Source: Limnobaculum allomyrinae (GTDB lineage Bacteria > Pseudomonadota > Gammaproteobacteria > Enterobacterales > Enterobacteriaceae). From it: a DNA stretch of 64,000 nt. The stretch is from positions 62,001 through 126,000 of the forward strand of contig NZ_JADRCR010000009.1 in the NCBI RefSeq assembly GCF_016649425.1, in the 5' to 3' direction. Every line of letters begins with the position of its first letter. The first letter of the stretch is position 1. This document shows, one piece after another, positions 55,755 through 64,000 of the stretch. Under the pieces are notes generated by a model. That model was not told the DNA's origin. It ran no database searches and was given only the letters and a program-made list of their open reading frames with translations. The position numbers were made by a program, and so were the translations under genes.

Positions 55755-56150
55755 TTAGCCAACTTTTGGCTGAGACAATATCTCCAGTACTTTAATCTGT
55801 GTGACGGTACCGTTTGGTAAATGCCAGCTAATATCATTGCCTGCCCGCATTCCTAACAAGGCTGCGCCGATAGGTGCCATAACGGAAATTTGTTCAGCGC
55901 TGTCTTTCAGGTCGTGAGGAAATACCAGAGTGCGAGTCCGTTCTTCCTGGGTGCTGAGATCGATAAACCTCACCCGGCTGTTCATAGTGACAACATCCGC
56001 GGGAACTTCATCTGGTGCAACAATTTCAGCCCGATCGATTTCTGCATTAAGTGCCTGAGCCACCGGTGATGAAGCGAATTCAGGGTGTTCAAGCAGCATG
56101 TCGATACGCTCTGCATCCAGTTCATTTATGATTATGGCGGGTTTATGCAT
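55755..56150 (-). CDS. rnk: nucleoside diphosphate kinase regulator Rnk
   Basis: Anti-Gre-factor-like protein that binds RNA polymerase near the secondary channel and influences nucleotide pools. The 131-residue protein aligns with E. coli Rnk (136): INELDAERIDMLLE, DVVTMNSRVRF, SVMAPIGAALLGMR, and a C-terminal FKBP-like domain. It lies next to rapZ instead of its E. coli position, with its own upstream region. Confidence 0.94.
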   Translation of the reverse strand: MHKPAIIINELDAERIDMLLEHPEFASSPVAQALNAEIDRAEIVAPDEVPADVVTMNSRVRFIDLSTQEERTRTLVFPHDLKDSAEQISVMAPIGAALLGMRAGNDISWHLPNGTVTQIKVLEILSQPKVG

Positions 56151-56476
56151 ACATCACTCCGATAATATCTTTGATTAGACTAGTCCTATCTAATTTTAGG
56201 GTTCATTGTTTGTCGGCCTGAATTTCAGACCAGCAGTAAAATAATATACTAAGCAAAACAAAACCCCCGCAGGTTGAATGCGGGGGCTAAGAGCGCTGTT
56301 TCCTGAATATTAATAAAACCACGTTAAATTAAAGAGATCGGGATCACGCTCTACAGATTCTGGTTTTATATCGTCTTTGGCTTACCGGGCATTTTGAGCG
56401 CCGGAGCAATACGATAAGATGCTAAATCAATCATATCAGTAAAGCAGACCAAAGGCGAATTAACGATGTTTATCGC
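56151..56476. other. gene-free region between rnk and rapZ
   Basis: About 326 bp that contain the rnk promoter region and the rapZ terminator. The gene for the phosphocarrier NPr, which follows rapZ in E. coli, is expected here but absent: no frame on either strand encodes its active-site region (GxHARPA). Confidence 0.65.
56264..56286 (-). terminator. terminator of the rpoN-ptsN-rapZ operon
   Basis: On the minus strand CCCCCGCA pairs with TGCGGGGG across a 7-nt loop and is followed by TTTTGTTTT. It lies about 190 bp after the rapZ stop codon. Confidence 0.85.
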
Positions 56477-57349
56477 TTAGTTACTGTTTTTTCCGTCATT
56501 TTTACGTTTTTCCAACGTACGATGGCGCGACTGTACGTTTTTCCCACGAGAACGGAAATAATCAGCCAACTGTTCTGCTACATAAACGGAACGATGTTTA
56601 CCACCGGTACAACCAATCGCGACTGTCAGATAGCTGCGATTATTGGTTTCCAGCATCGGTAACCATTGTTCAAGGTAGCTACGAGTCTGATAAATAAAAT
56701 TATGTACTTCAGTATGGCGATCCAAAAAGGAGGCTACAGGCTTATCTAAACCTGTCATTGGGCGAAGTTTTGGATCCCAATGTGGATTTGGTAAAAAACG
56801 AACGTCAAAAACATAGTCGGCATCAATTGGAATACCGTGTTTAAAGCCGAATGACTCAAATACCATGGTCAGTTCGCGTTCACGTTTACCCAGCAGTCGG
56901 GTTCTCAGCATTTCAGCCAGTTCATGAACGGACATTTCTGCGGTATCGATAATCAGGTCAGCTCGTGAACGCAATGGCTCAAGCAGGGTGTCTTCTTCAT
57001 CGATGGCACTTTCCAGCGATAAATTCTTATTCGATAGCGGGTGCAGGCGACGGGTATCGCTGTAACGTCTGATTAGTGTGTTACGATCGGCATCAAGGAA
57101 CAATAGCTGAGGAGAAAAATCGCCTGGCAGATTATTCAGCACTTCTTCCAGAATTTCTGGCGTTTCAGGTAAATTTCGCACATCGATACTGACCGCTGCA
57201 GATGTCTTTCTTTCCGCCAGCGTTTCGGCTAACTGGGGCAGTAAGACTACTGGTAAATTATCGACGCAGTAGAAACCCATATCTTCCAGCGCGCGCAGCG
57301 CTACGGACTTACCTGAGCCTGAGCGGCCGCTGACAATCATCAGCACCAT
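56477..57349 (-). CDS. rapZ: RNase adapter protein RapZ
   Basis: Binds the small RNA GlmZ and presents it to RNase E, so it controls GlmS and amino-sugar synthesis for the cell wall; it senses glucosamine-6-phosphate. The 290-residue protein has Walker [18 protein letters not shown] (about 7-23), a second nucleotide-binding part, and a C-terminal domain with [15 protein letters not shown] and the RNA-binding basic tail [14 protein letters not shown] at 57349 (MVLMIV) is the family start; an upstream in-frame ATG is not. Confidence 0.96.
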   Translation of the reverse strand: MVLMIVSGRSGSGKSVALRALEDMGFYCVDNLPVVLLPQLAETLAERKTSAAVSIDVRNLPETPEILEEVLNNLPGDFSPQLLFLDADRNTLIRRYSDTRRLHPLSNKNLSLESAIDEEDTLLEPLRSRADLIIDTAEMSVHELAEMLRTRLLGKRERELTMVFESFGFKHGIPIDADYVFDVRFLPNPHWDPKLRPMTGLDKPVASFLDRHTEVHNFIYQTRSYLEQWLPMLETNNRSYLTVAIGCTGGKHRSVYVAEQLADYFRSRGKNVQSRHRTLEKRKNDGKNSN

Positions 57350-57481
57350 GTTGCTATTCCTCTTAATCATCACGATACGATATCAATATCGTCGGTATCT
57401 GAACCTTACACAACGCTTCATGTGTTGCTTTGGGCTAAACATCACCCCTGACAGAATAAACGTTAACACGAACAATCGTTT

Positions 57482-57991
57482 TTAAACAGATTGATTTTCA
57501 GTTGGTTCATTCTCTTTATCAGACGATTCCTGTGTAAATAGCTGATAAAGCTCTTCATCGGTTTGTGCCATTCGTAACTGGCGACACAAAGTTTTGTCTG
57601 CCAGACGCTGAGCTATGGCTGATAGTGTCTCCAGATAGGCCTGACACTCATCTGCCGGAACTAACAGGGCGAACAGGATATCAACCGGTTGATTATCGAC
57701 CGCATCAAAACTGATAGGACTATCCAGTGTGATAAATACGCCTACGGCACGAGTAGTGTCTTCTTCCAGTTTGCCGTGGGGAAGAGCAATGCCTGCGCCA
57801 ATACCGGTGCTGCCCATGCGTTCACGGTTGAGGATAGCCTCAAACACCACACTGGTGGGTATGTTTAATTGGCTGGCAGCCATTTCGCTGACAATCTCTA
57901 ACGCCCGTTTTTTACTGGAGCAGTGAACGGCACTGCGTGTGCTGTCTAATTTCAGAATAGAGCGTAATTGCATGGTGGATAACGTGTTCAT
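57482..57991 (-). CDS. ptsN: nitrogen PTS protein EIIA-Ntr
   Basis: Phosphate acceptor of the nitrogen phosphotransferase system; the unphosphorylated form binds TrkA and KdpD and affects K+ uptake. About 169 residues, with the phosphorylated histidine in GIALPHGKLEED and the family stretch RERMGSTGIG. It starts only about 20 bp after the rpoN stop, with no hpf between, and precedes rapZ by about 130 bp. Two adjacent ATG codons (57994 and 57991) are possible starts. Its usual donor NPr is not encoded downstream of rapZ. Confidence 0.95.
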   Translation of the reverse strand: MNTLSTMQLRSILKLDSTRSAVHCSSKKRALEIVSEMAASQLNIPTSVVFEAILNRERMGSTGIGAGIALPHGKLEEDTTRAVGVFITLDSPISFDAVDNQPVDILFALLVPADECQAYLETLSAIAQRLADKTLCRQLRMAQTDEELYQLFTQESSDKENEPTENQSV

Positions 57992-58011
57992 CATTTGTAG
58001 GAACCATTGAG

Positions 58012-59442
58012 TCAGATCAGTTGTTTACGCTGATTTGACGGGGGAATAGATAACGACTCCCTGTATTTTGCTACCGTCCTTCTGGCAACAATAATCCCTT
58101 GGTCGGTTAACATGCTGGCGATTTTACTGTCGCTCAGCGGCTTACCTGGATTTTCAGCCGAAATCAATTTTTTAACCAGTGCACGTATTGCGGTAGAAGA
58201 GGCTTCGCCGCCGCTATCGGTATTTACGTGACTGGAAAAGAAGTATTTTAACTCAAATATCCCTCTGGGGCTATGTAAGTACTTTTGAGTTGTTACGCGT
58301 GAGATGGTTGACTCATGCATATCAACGGCTTGGGCGATATCCGCCAAAACCATGGGTTTCATGTATTCTGCACCCAGTTCAAAGAATTCTTCCTGCCGTT
58401 CTACAATACATTCCGTTACCCTAAGTAGCGTGTCGTTACGACTTTCAAGGCTTTTAATCAGCCAGCGGGCATCCTGCAAATTGGTACGGATATATTGATT
58501 ATCACTGGCATTGTGGGTATTTGCCATTGAAGCGTAGTGCTGGTTAATCTGCAAGCGTGGGATACTTTCTGTATTGAGTTCAACCACCCATTTGCCCTGA
58601 ACTTTGCGCACCAACACATCAGGAATAACGTATTCAGACTCACTGGAATGAATTGACTGACCGGGACGAGGATCAAGGCTCTGAATCAGTTGCATGGCAC
58701 CTTTGAGTGACTCTTCGCTGATACGGCTTAGTTTTAGCAAGGAGCGAAAATCATGGCTACCTAACAGCGCCAGATGGTGATCGGCAATCTGGCGAGCATC
58801 ATTCAGATAAGGGGTATCAGGAGATAGCTGGGAAAGCTGCACCAGTAAACATTCGCGCAGGTCGCGGGCTGCAACACCCACCGGGTCGAAACGCTGAATA
58901 CGTTTTAATACCGCTTCGATTTCATCGAGTTCAACTTCGTCTTGCCCCAGGCTGTCAGCAATATCTTCCAGCGAAACCGTCAGATAGCCGGTATTGTCCA
59001 CCGCATCAATAATAGCGGTAGCAATGGCTTTATCCAGATCGGAGAAAGGGGTGAGATCCATCTGCCACATCAGATGGTCTTGCAGGGTCAGGGTGGTTTC
59101 ACCCTGAAACACCGGGAGTTCATCATCGCCATAATCGTTATGGGTGCCGGATGGTGTACCAGCGGTATAAATTTCATCCCATGAGGCATCGAGGGGAAGA
59201 TCTTCAGGAATATCAGACTGCTGTAGTGCTTCGCTGGTATCAAGCTGTTCGTGCTCGGTCTCTTCGCGAGAGTCTATTTCGTCATGATTATCCGCCTGCT
59301 CAAGCAGTGGATTGCTTTCCAGCGCGATTTGAATCTCTTGTTGCAGTTCAAGTGTTGACAGTTGCAACAGGCGAATTGCCTGCTGTAACTGAGGTGTCAT
59401 GGTTAATTGTTGACTTAACTTGAGCTGTAAACCTTGCTTCAT
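58012..59442 (-). CDS. rpoN: RNA polymerase sigma-54 factor RpoN
   Basis: Alternative sigma factor for nitrogen and other regulons that needs AAA+ activators. The 476-residue protein has the glutamine-rich region I ([20 protein letters not shown]), an acidic region II (about 50-110), the core-binding domain, and the -24 recognition RpoN box [10 protein letters not shown] near the C terminus. It lies 70 bp after lptB in the conserved order. Confidence 0.97.
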   Translation of the reverse strand: MKQGLQLKLSQQLTMTPQLQQAIRLLQLSTLELQQEIQIALESNPLLEQADNHDEIDSREETEHEQLDTSEALQQSDIPEDLPLDASWDEIYTAGTPSGTHNDYGDDELPVFQGETTLTLQDHLMWQMDLTPFSDLDKAIATAIIDAVDNTGYLTVSLEDIADSLGQDEVELDEIEAVLKRIQRFDPVGVAARDLRECLLVQLSQLSPDTPYLNDARQIADHHLALLGSHDFRSLLKLSRISEESLKGAMQLIQSLDPRPGQSIHSSESEYVIPDVLVRKVQGKWVVELNTESIPRLQINQHYASMANTHNASDNQYIRTNLQDARWLIKSLESRNDTLLRVTECIVERQEEFFELGAEYMKPMVLADIAQAVDMHESTISRVTTQKYLHSPRGIFELKYFFSSHVNTDSGGEASSTAIRALVKKLISAENPGKPLSDSKIASMLTDQGIIVARRTVAKYRESLSIPPSNQRKQLI

Positions 59443-59512
59443 AATGACATATTACACTTATTATCGCATTCCGGAATGGCTAAGCGAATGTTCCCACAGA
59501 GTAGCACAATAG

Positions 59513-60238
59513 CTACAATCGGAATTCATTGCCTAAATAAACCCGCTTCACATGTTCATCTTCCAGAATAGATGATGGTGTTCCATGAGCAATTAAATGA
59601 CCCTGACTAACGATGTAAGCGCGTTCACAAACGTCCAGTGTTTCACGTACGTTATGGTCGGTAATTAATACACCAAGCCCGCTATCGCGCAGATGCTCAA
59701 TGATTTTCTTGATATCGATAACCGATATCGGATCAACGCCGGCAAAGGGTTCATCCAGTAAAATAAATTTAGGATTAGCCGCTAACGCTCTGGCAATTTC
59801 TACCCGACGGCGTTCACCACCGGAGAGTGATTGCCCGAGGTTTTTACGAAGATGCTCAATATGGAACTCTTCCAGCAACTCATTAGCACGATCTTCCCGC
59901 TGTTCATTGGTGAGGTCATTGCGAATCTGCAACACCGCCATCAGATTATCGTAAACGCTCAGGCGACGAAATATAGAGGCTTCCTGTGGCAGATAGCCAA
60001 TACCGCGACGGGCGCGCGCGTGCAGCGGTAACAGACTGATATCTTCACCGTCGATAAGGATCGAACCCGCATCACGCTGGACAATACCCACTACCATGTA
60101 AAACGTGGTGGTTTTACCGGCGCCGTTTGGCCCAAGCAAACCGACAATTTCACCGGAATTGACGGTCAGGCTGACATCTTCTACCACTCGGCGACCTTTG
60201 TAGGCCTTGGCCAGATTCTCTGCTGTTAACGTTGCCAT
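59513..60238 (-). CDS. lptB: LPS export ATPase LptB
   Basis: Cytoplasmic ATPase of the LptB2FGC complex that extracts lipopolysaccharide from the inner membrane. The 241-residue protein has Walker [10 protein letters not shown], signature [12 protein letters not shown], Walker [13 protein letters not shown] and H-loop ITDHNVRE. It follows lptA by about 40 bp. Confidence 0.97.
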   Translation of the reverse strand: MATLTAENLAKAYKGRRVVEDVSLTVNSGEIVGLLGPNGAGKTTTFYMVVGIVQRDAGSILIDGEDISLLPLHARARRGIGYLPQEASIFRRLSVYDNLMAVLQIRNDLTNEQREDRANELLEEFHIEHLRKNLGQSLSGGERRRVEIARALAANPKFILLDEPFAGVDPISVIDIKKIIEHLRDSGLGVLITDHNVRETLDVCERAYIVSQGHLIAHGTPSSILEDEHVKRVYLGNEFRL

Positions 60239-60280
60239 TCGCTATTGTTTACTCTTTTCTTTAACTGCGGTTAAAAGTGT

Positions 60281-60802
60281 TTATTTTTTCTGTATCTGAG
60301 ATGGTACCAGAATGGTGTTTACGCGTTTGCCTTTGTTACTGAACGCTTCCATCTTCTGCTCTTTTACTTTGTAGGTGATTCGATCACCCTGAACATTACT
60401 GTCCAGCTGTTCCAGATAGGCGTTGCCCGTCAGGTCAACAAAGTCAGTGGCTAATTCATAGCGGAGTTTTAAGCCCCGGCCTTTTACCGGTTTACCGCTG
60501 TCTTGCATTTGGTAGAACGTCACTGGATTACCGAATGCTTCTACCACTTCTTTCCCTTCGTTGCCTTCAGGACGAGTCACAACGACTTTATCAGCTCGAA
60601 TATCAATAGTTCCCTGCTTCACAATAACATCACCGGTGAAGGTGACGACATTACCATTCATGTCTAATGATTGCTGAGCGGAGCTAATGTTAATCGGCTG
60701 ATTTGTATCATCCTTTAATGCAAACGCAGAGGCGCTGGTAACCAGAAGTATGCCGGCTACCACGCTGTTAACCACGCTTTTACGATGATGGCTGAGTTTC
60801 AT
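60281..60802 (-). CDS. lptA: LPS transport periplasmic bridge protein LptA
   Basis: Forms the periplasmic beta-jellyroll filament linking LptC to LptD for LPS passage. The 173-residue precursor has a Sec signal (ending SASAFALK) and the OstA-type fold (QSLDMNGNVVTFTGDVIVKQGTIDIRADKV). ATG at 60802 (MKLSHHRKS) lies inside the end of lptC, a 23-bp overlap indicating coupling; an upstream in-frame start at 60826 is less likely. Confidence 0.96.
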   Translation of the reverse strand: MKLSHHRKSVVNSVVAGILLVTSASAFALKDDTNQPINISSAQQSLDMNGNVVTFTGDVIVKQGTIDIRADKVVVTRPEGNEGKEVVEAFGNPVTFYQMQDSGKPVKGRGLKLRYELATDFVDLTGNAYLEQLDSNVQGDRITYKVKEQKMEAFSNKGKRVNTILVPSQIQKK

Positions 60803-61379
60803 TGCCGGCTTTTGGTTGAACTTCATAATAGGTTTTTACCTTTTCAATCAGCTTAGCTGTTCTACTGCGCAGATTACCACGCATCTTCATTCCTTCGGAG
60901 GTAAAATTAGCCCCGTACAGAGTAACATGATCGTCAGAGCTGATATCCTGAGTCACCAGATTGACATCAGCGCTGTTAGTCTTGATTCTTTCCAGCTGTG
61001 ACGTGGTCGTCAGGCTGTTGACCTCAACATTATCATACAGATAAAGCATACGGTCTTTGGTTAATTTCGCGCGATCGGAACGCACTGACCAGGTTGCCAC
61101 TTTATCCTTGTCATACATAATCATGACCGGTTTAGTGAACCAGGTATCTTCCGGCGTGGCGTAATATTTTACGTCTTCCGCCGTCAATTTGTAATTTAAT
61201 TGACCTTCCGGATTGTACACTATCGTCACCATTTGTTGGCTCTGATAGGTGGGTTCTTTATCATCCGGTGGCACGATGGTTTTATTGTCATCAAAATCAG
61301 CCAGATTCCAGCCAATAAGACCTAAAGCGATTAGCGTTAGTACAATCGTCAGGCTTAGCTTTGTCTTGCTCATACTCAT
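60780..61379 (-). CDS. lptC: LPS export protein LptC
   Basis: Bitopic inner-membrane protein that passes LPS from LptB2FG to LptA. The 199-residue protein has one N-terminal helix (about 8-24) and a periplasmic jellyroll domain (YKLTAEDVKYYATPEDTWF, DDHVTLYG). It overlaps kdsC by four bases (ATGA-type) and lptA by 23. Confidence 0.95.
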   Translation of the reverse strand: MSMSKTKLSLTIVLTLIALGLIGWNLADFDDNKTIVPPDDKEPTYQSQQMVTIVYNPEGQLNYKLTAEDVKYYATPEDTWFTKPVMIMYDKDKVATWSVRSDRAKLTKDRMLYLYDNVEVNSLTTTSQLERIKTNSADVNLVTQDISSDDHVTLYGANFTSEGMKMRGNLRSRTAKLIEKVKTYYEVQPKAGNETQPSS

Positions 61380-61924
61380 ATGGATAGCCCTTGTGCCCCT
61401 TCGAGTTTATCTTGCGCTTGCAGAATTAAATCACATAACTCGCGTACAGCACCACGACCACCGGCAATTTGCGTTACATAGTGTGCTTTTGGTAAAAGCA
61501 GTGGGTGCGCATCCGCGACGGCTACTGCTAACCCCACTTTTTGCATCACTGGCCAGTCAATCAAATCGTCACCAATATAAGCCACTTGTTCTGGTGCCAG
61601 AGAGACATCTTTAAGTATTTTTTCGAAGGCCACCAGTTTATCAGATTGGCCTTGATACAGATGAGTAATTCCCAGAGTTTTCGCACGATTTTCAACCAGC
61701 TTAGCGCTACGTCCGGTGATAATAGCGACATCAATACCGGAGGTAATCAGGCAGCGGATACCGTAACCATCACGTACGTTAAAGGCTTTTAGCTCTTCTC
61801 CCTGATTACCCATATAAATCAGTCCATCGGACATGACGCCATCGACATCACAGATCAACAGCCGAATTTGAGCCGCCCGTTGAAAAACCTCTTTGCTTAC
61901 CGCGCCATAGCAGGTGTTAATCAT
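61376..61924 (-). CDS. kdsC: 3-deoxy-D-manno-octulosonate 8-phosphate phosphatase KdsC
   Basis: HAD-family phosphatase that makes free Kdo for the LPS inner core. It has LLICDVDGVMSDGLIY with the nucleophile Asp, the second motif ITGRSAKLVENRA and IGDDLIDWPVM for magnesium. ATG at 61924 (MINTCYGAVS) gives 182 residues; an in-frame GTG at 61948 would give 190, nearer the E. coli 188, so the start is uncertain. It sits between kdsD and lptC. Confidence 0.95.
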   Translation of the reverse strand: MINTCYGAVSKEVFQRAAQIRLLICDVDGVMSDGLIYMGNQGEELKAFNVRDGYGIRCLITSGIDVAIITGRSAKLVENRAKTLGITHLYQGQSDKLVAFEKILKDVSLAPEQVAYIGDDLIDWPVMQKVGLAVAVADAHPLLLPKAHYVTQIAGGRGAVRELCDLILQAQDKLEGAQGLSI

Positions 61925-61976
61925 GTTTATACTCTTTTCACTCTTCACTTAAACCATGCAAACCAGCTATTCTGCC

Positions 61977-62945
61977 TTAAACCACGCCGGCGCGCAGCAT
62001 ATCATGCATATGAACCACGCCCACTAACCGATCGCCTTCAGCCACCAGAACGGCAGTAATATGGCGTGACTGCATCAGATTGAGCGCTTCTACCGCCAGC
62101 ATATCAGGGCGAATACGAATGCCACCTTTGGTCATCAAATCGGCAATTTTAGCATTGCTGATCTCCACACCCTGATCGAAGACCCGACGCAGATCGCCGT
62201 CGGTGAAGATCCCCTGAATCAACATATCGTCATTACAGATAACGGTCAGACCCAGATTTTTTCTGGTAATTTCTACCAGCGCTTCACGCAGTGAAGCCTG
62301 ATTATTCACCCGTGGAATTTCATCACCGGTGTGCATAATATCACTAACGCGTAATAACAGTTTGCGTCCAAGAGCTCCCCCCGGATGCGACAAGGCGAAG
62401 TCGTCAGCAGTGAATCCCCGGGCTTCTAATAAAGCAACGGCTAATGCATCTCCCATTACCAGCGTAGCAGTTGTGCTGGTGGTTGGCGCTAACCCCAGTG
62501 GACAAGCCTCCTGAGGAACATTAATGCATAAGTGTGTATCAGCTGCTTTCCCCATCGAACTGTTTGGATTACCGGTCATACAGATCAAGGGAATTTGTAA
62601 ACGTTTAATCACCGGAATCAGCGCCATAATCTCGCTGGACTCACCGGAGTAAGAGATAGCAATAACAATATCATCCGCAGTGATCATGCCTAAATCACCG
62701 TGGCTGGCTTCAGCCGGATGAACAAAGAATGACGGAGTACCGGTACTGGCAAAAGAGGCCGCCATTTTACAACCAATATGCCCGGACTTGCCCATTCCCA
62801 TCACTACGACTTTACCTTTGCAGTGAAACATCAGCTCACAGGCATGTGAAAAATCCTGATTGATGTATTGATAGAGTTGTTCAAGCCCGGATCGTTCAAT
62901 ATCAAGAACCTGTTTTCCTGCTTGTTGAAAATCAAAGTTAGACAT
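61977..62945 (-). CDS. kdsD: arabinose-5-phosphate isomerase KdsD
   Basis: Converts ribulose-5-phosphate to arabinose-5-phosphate, the first step of Kdo synthesis. The 322-residue protein has an N-terminal SIS domain (VVMGMGKSGHIGCKMAAS, SYSGESSE, the catalytic region SHPGGALGR) and two C-terminal CBS domains (VSDIMHTGDEIP, ADLMTKGGIRI). It is downstream of yrbG by about 65 bp. Confidence 0.96.
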   Translation of the reverse strand: MSNFDFQQAGKQVLDIERSGLEQLYQYINQDFSHACELMFHCKGKVVVMGMGKSGHIGCKMAASFASTGTPSFFVHPAEASHGDLGMITADDIVIAISYSGESSEIMALIPVIKRLQIPLICMTGNPNSSMGKAADTHLCINVPQEACPLGLAPTTSTTATLVMGDALAVALLEARGFTADDFALSHPGGALGRKLLLRVSDIMHTGDEIPRVNNQASLREALVEITRKNLGLTVICNDDMLIQGIFTDGDLRRVFDQGVEISNAKIADLMTKGGIRIRPDMLAVEALNLMQSRHITAVLVAEGDRLVGVVHMHDMLRAGVV

Positions 62946-63009
62946 TACTCATTCTCACTGTCATCAATAAAGTTTCCTTTGTCTTATGTTGGAGCGAGGA
63001 AACTTAAAC

Positions 63010-63978
63010 TCAGGCGTACGCGGAATACATCAGCACACCAATATAAAGGGTAAAACCAGCTAACAGCGCCATTCCCATTGGTCGGGTTAATCGACGGCTG
63101 CGACCCACGCAGAGTAAGGTCAGAAGCAGGCTGGCGGTCAGCATAATCCAGTAATCCCGGCGGAAGGCCTCGCTAAAGAAGCTACCCGGTGAAATTAACG
63201 CTGGTATTCCCATGACCACCAGAATATTAAAAATGTTCGAACCAATCACATTGCCCAGCACCATATCATCTTCATGTTTATACATGCCGGTGATAGCAGT
63301 TGCTAATTCCGGCAGGCTGGTGCCAATAGCAATAATTGTGAGGCTTATCATCAGTTCACTCAAGCCTAAATAACGGGCAACTACAGTGGCGTTATCTACC
63401 GTTATTTTGGCGGCAATGGGTAAAACTAAAACGCCTATCAGTATCCATAAAAAAGCGACGGTTTGGCTTATCTCTTTGGGCGCTTCTGCTTCCTGGCTGA
63501 CAGAAAGTGAATCCGCCTGTCGGAGAAAATTGCGCTTACTCATTTTGAATACCAGCGCCATAAAGCTGATAAAAGCAACCAGCAGGATAATACCATCACT
63601 GCGACTGAGCTGGTTATCATAAAGGACAAAACCCGCCAGTAACATGATCAGAAACAGTAAGGGAGCTTCACGCTTTAGTCGTTTGGAGCGCAGACTCAAT
63701 GGGCGAATAATCGCAACGCATCCTAAAATGAGTAATATGTTGGTGATGTTAGAGCCAATGGCGTTACCGACCACCATATTAGTTTTACCGTTAAGCCCGG
63801 CGGTAACTGAAAATGCCAGCTCCGGCAGTGAGGTACCCATTCCGGTAACCATAATTCCTACAGCAAGACGGGGAATATTTAAGGTGTTGGCGATAGCGGT
63901 AGCACCAAAAACTAAGCGGTCAGCACCATAAACCAGCAAAATGAGGCCAATAAACAGCATTACTATGGCGATCAGCAT
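63010..63978 (-). CDS. yrbG: Ca2+/Na+ antiporter YrbG
   Basis: Inner-membrane CaCA-family exchanger. The 322-residue protein has about ten helices in two inverted halves, each with an alpha-repeat: GMGTSLPELAFSV plus GNAIGSNITNIL in the first and AIGTSLPELATAITG plus GNVIGSNIFNIL in the second. It is first in the yrbG-kdsD-kdsC-lptCAB block, and its start lies 22 bp from the window edge. Confidence 0.95.
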   Translation of the reverse strand: MLIAIVMLFIGLILLVYGADRLVFGATAIANTLNIPRLAVGIMVTGMGTSLPELAFSVTAGLNGKTNMVVGNAIGSNITNILLILGCVAIIRPLSLRSKRLKREAPLLFLIMLLAGFVLYDNQLSRSDGIILLVAFISFMALVFKMSKRNFLRQADSLSVSQEAEAPKEISQTVAFLWILIGVLVLPIAAKITVDNATVVARYLGLSELMISLTIIAIGTSLPELATAITGMYKHEDDMVLGNVIGSNIFNILVVMGIPALISPGSFFSEAFRRDYWIMLTASLLLTLLCVGRSRRLTRPMGMALLAGFTLYIGVLMYSAYA

Positions 63979-64000
63979 ACGTTACCCTGTTTAAAATTGA

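Overview
The window is chromosomal DNA of a gammaproteobacterium of the order Enterobacterales. Fis looks the same as the E. coli protein, and many genes keep E. coli order: dusB-fis with prmA, panF, yhdT, accC, accB and aroQ; csrD-mreBCD-maf-rng-yhdP-tldD; and rpoN-ptsN-rapZ with the lptB-lptA-lptC-kdsC-kdsD-yrbG block. Several features point away from E. coli and perhaps to Budviciaceae (Limnobaculum, Pragia, Budvicia): msrPQ beside aroQ, a nitrilase gene between yhdP and tldD, and pmbA and yjgA near the rapZ/rpoN block. That family assignment is inference.

Layout. 1-6.2 kb: small membrane protein, ghxP and yjcE, a cold-shock-domain protein, an RluA-type pseudouridine synthase and an exported unknown. 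6.3-16.1 kb (minus strand): dusB-fis with its classical promoter, prmA, yhdT-panF, aroQ-accB-accC, msrPQ, acuI. 16.4-29.7 kb (plus): csrD, mreBCD, maf, rng, yhdP, nitrilase, tldD. 29.8-32.3 kb: DUF1993 and DUF817 proteins and a barnase/barstar pair. 32.3-39.5 kb (minus): a putative anaerobic respiratory operon with an exported HAL-family protein, a Tat-exported enoate-reductase-like flavoprotein, a tetraheme cytochrome and a heptaheme/cytochrome b quinol dehydrogenase, followed by a degenerate NtrC-type regulator. 39.7-41.8 kb: darP (yjgA) and pmbA. 42.6-55.7 kb (plus): a ten-gene accessory cluster. 55.7-64 kb (minus): rnk, rapZ, ptsN, rpoN, lptBAC, kdsC, kdsD, yrbG, with hpf and npr missing from their usual places.

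Two systems stand out. The 42.6-55.7 kb cluster joins a lipoprotein adaptor and ABC exporter to a UbiA-type prenyltransferase, a class I HMG-CoA reductase fused to an APH-type kinase, a PEP-synthase-like dikinase, a GNAT-like protein, an acyl-adenylating enzyme, a CDP-alcohol phosphatidyltransferase and a CDP-archaeol-synthase-like protein. This suggests production and export of an unusual isoprenoid or phospholipid-like molecule. Four of its ten genes carry a single disrupting change (three frameshifts, two of them in T homopolymers, and one in-frame TGA), while no disruption was seen in the rest of the window.

The second system, at 34.0-39.5 kb, looks like periplasmic respiration on an alpha,beta-unsaturated acid. 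Its HAL-family protein lacks the Ala-Ser-Gly triad that forms the MIO cofactor and a second catalytic Tyr, so its chemistry is open. The barnase homologue naturally has cysteines at the positions equivalent to barnase 43 and 80.
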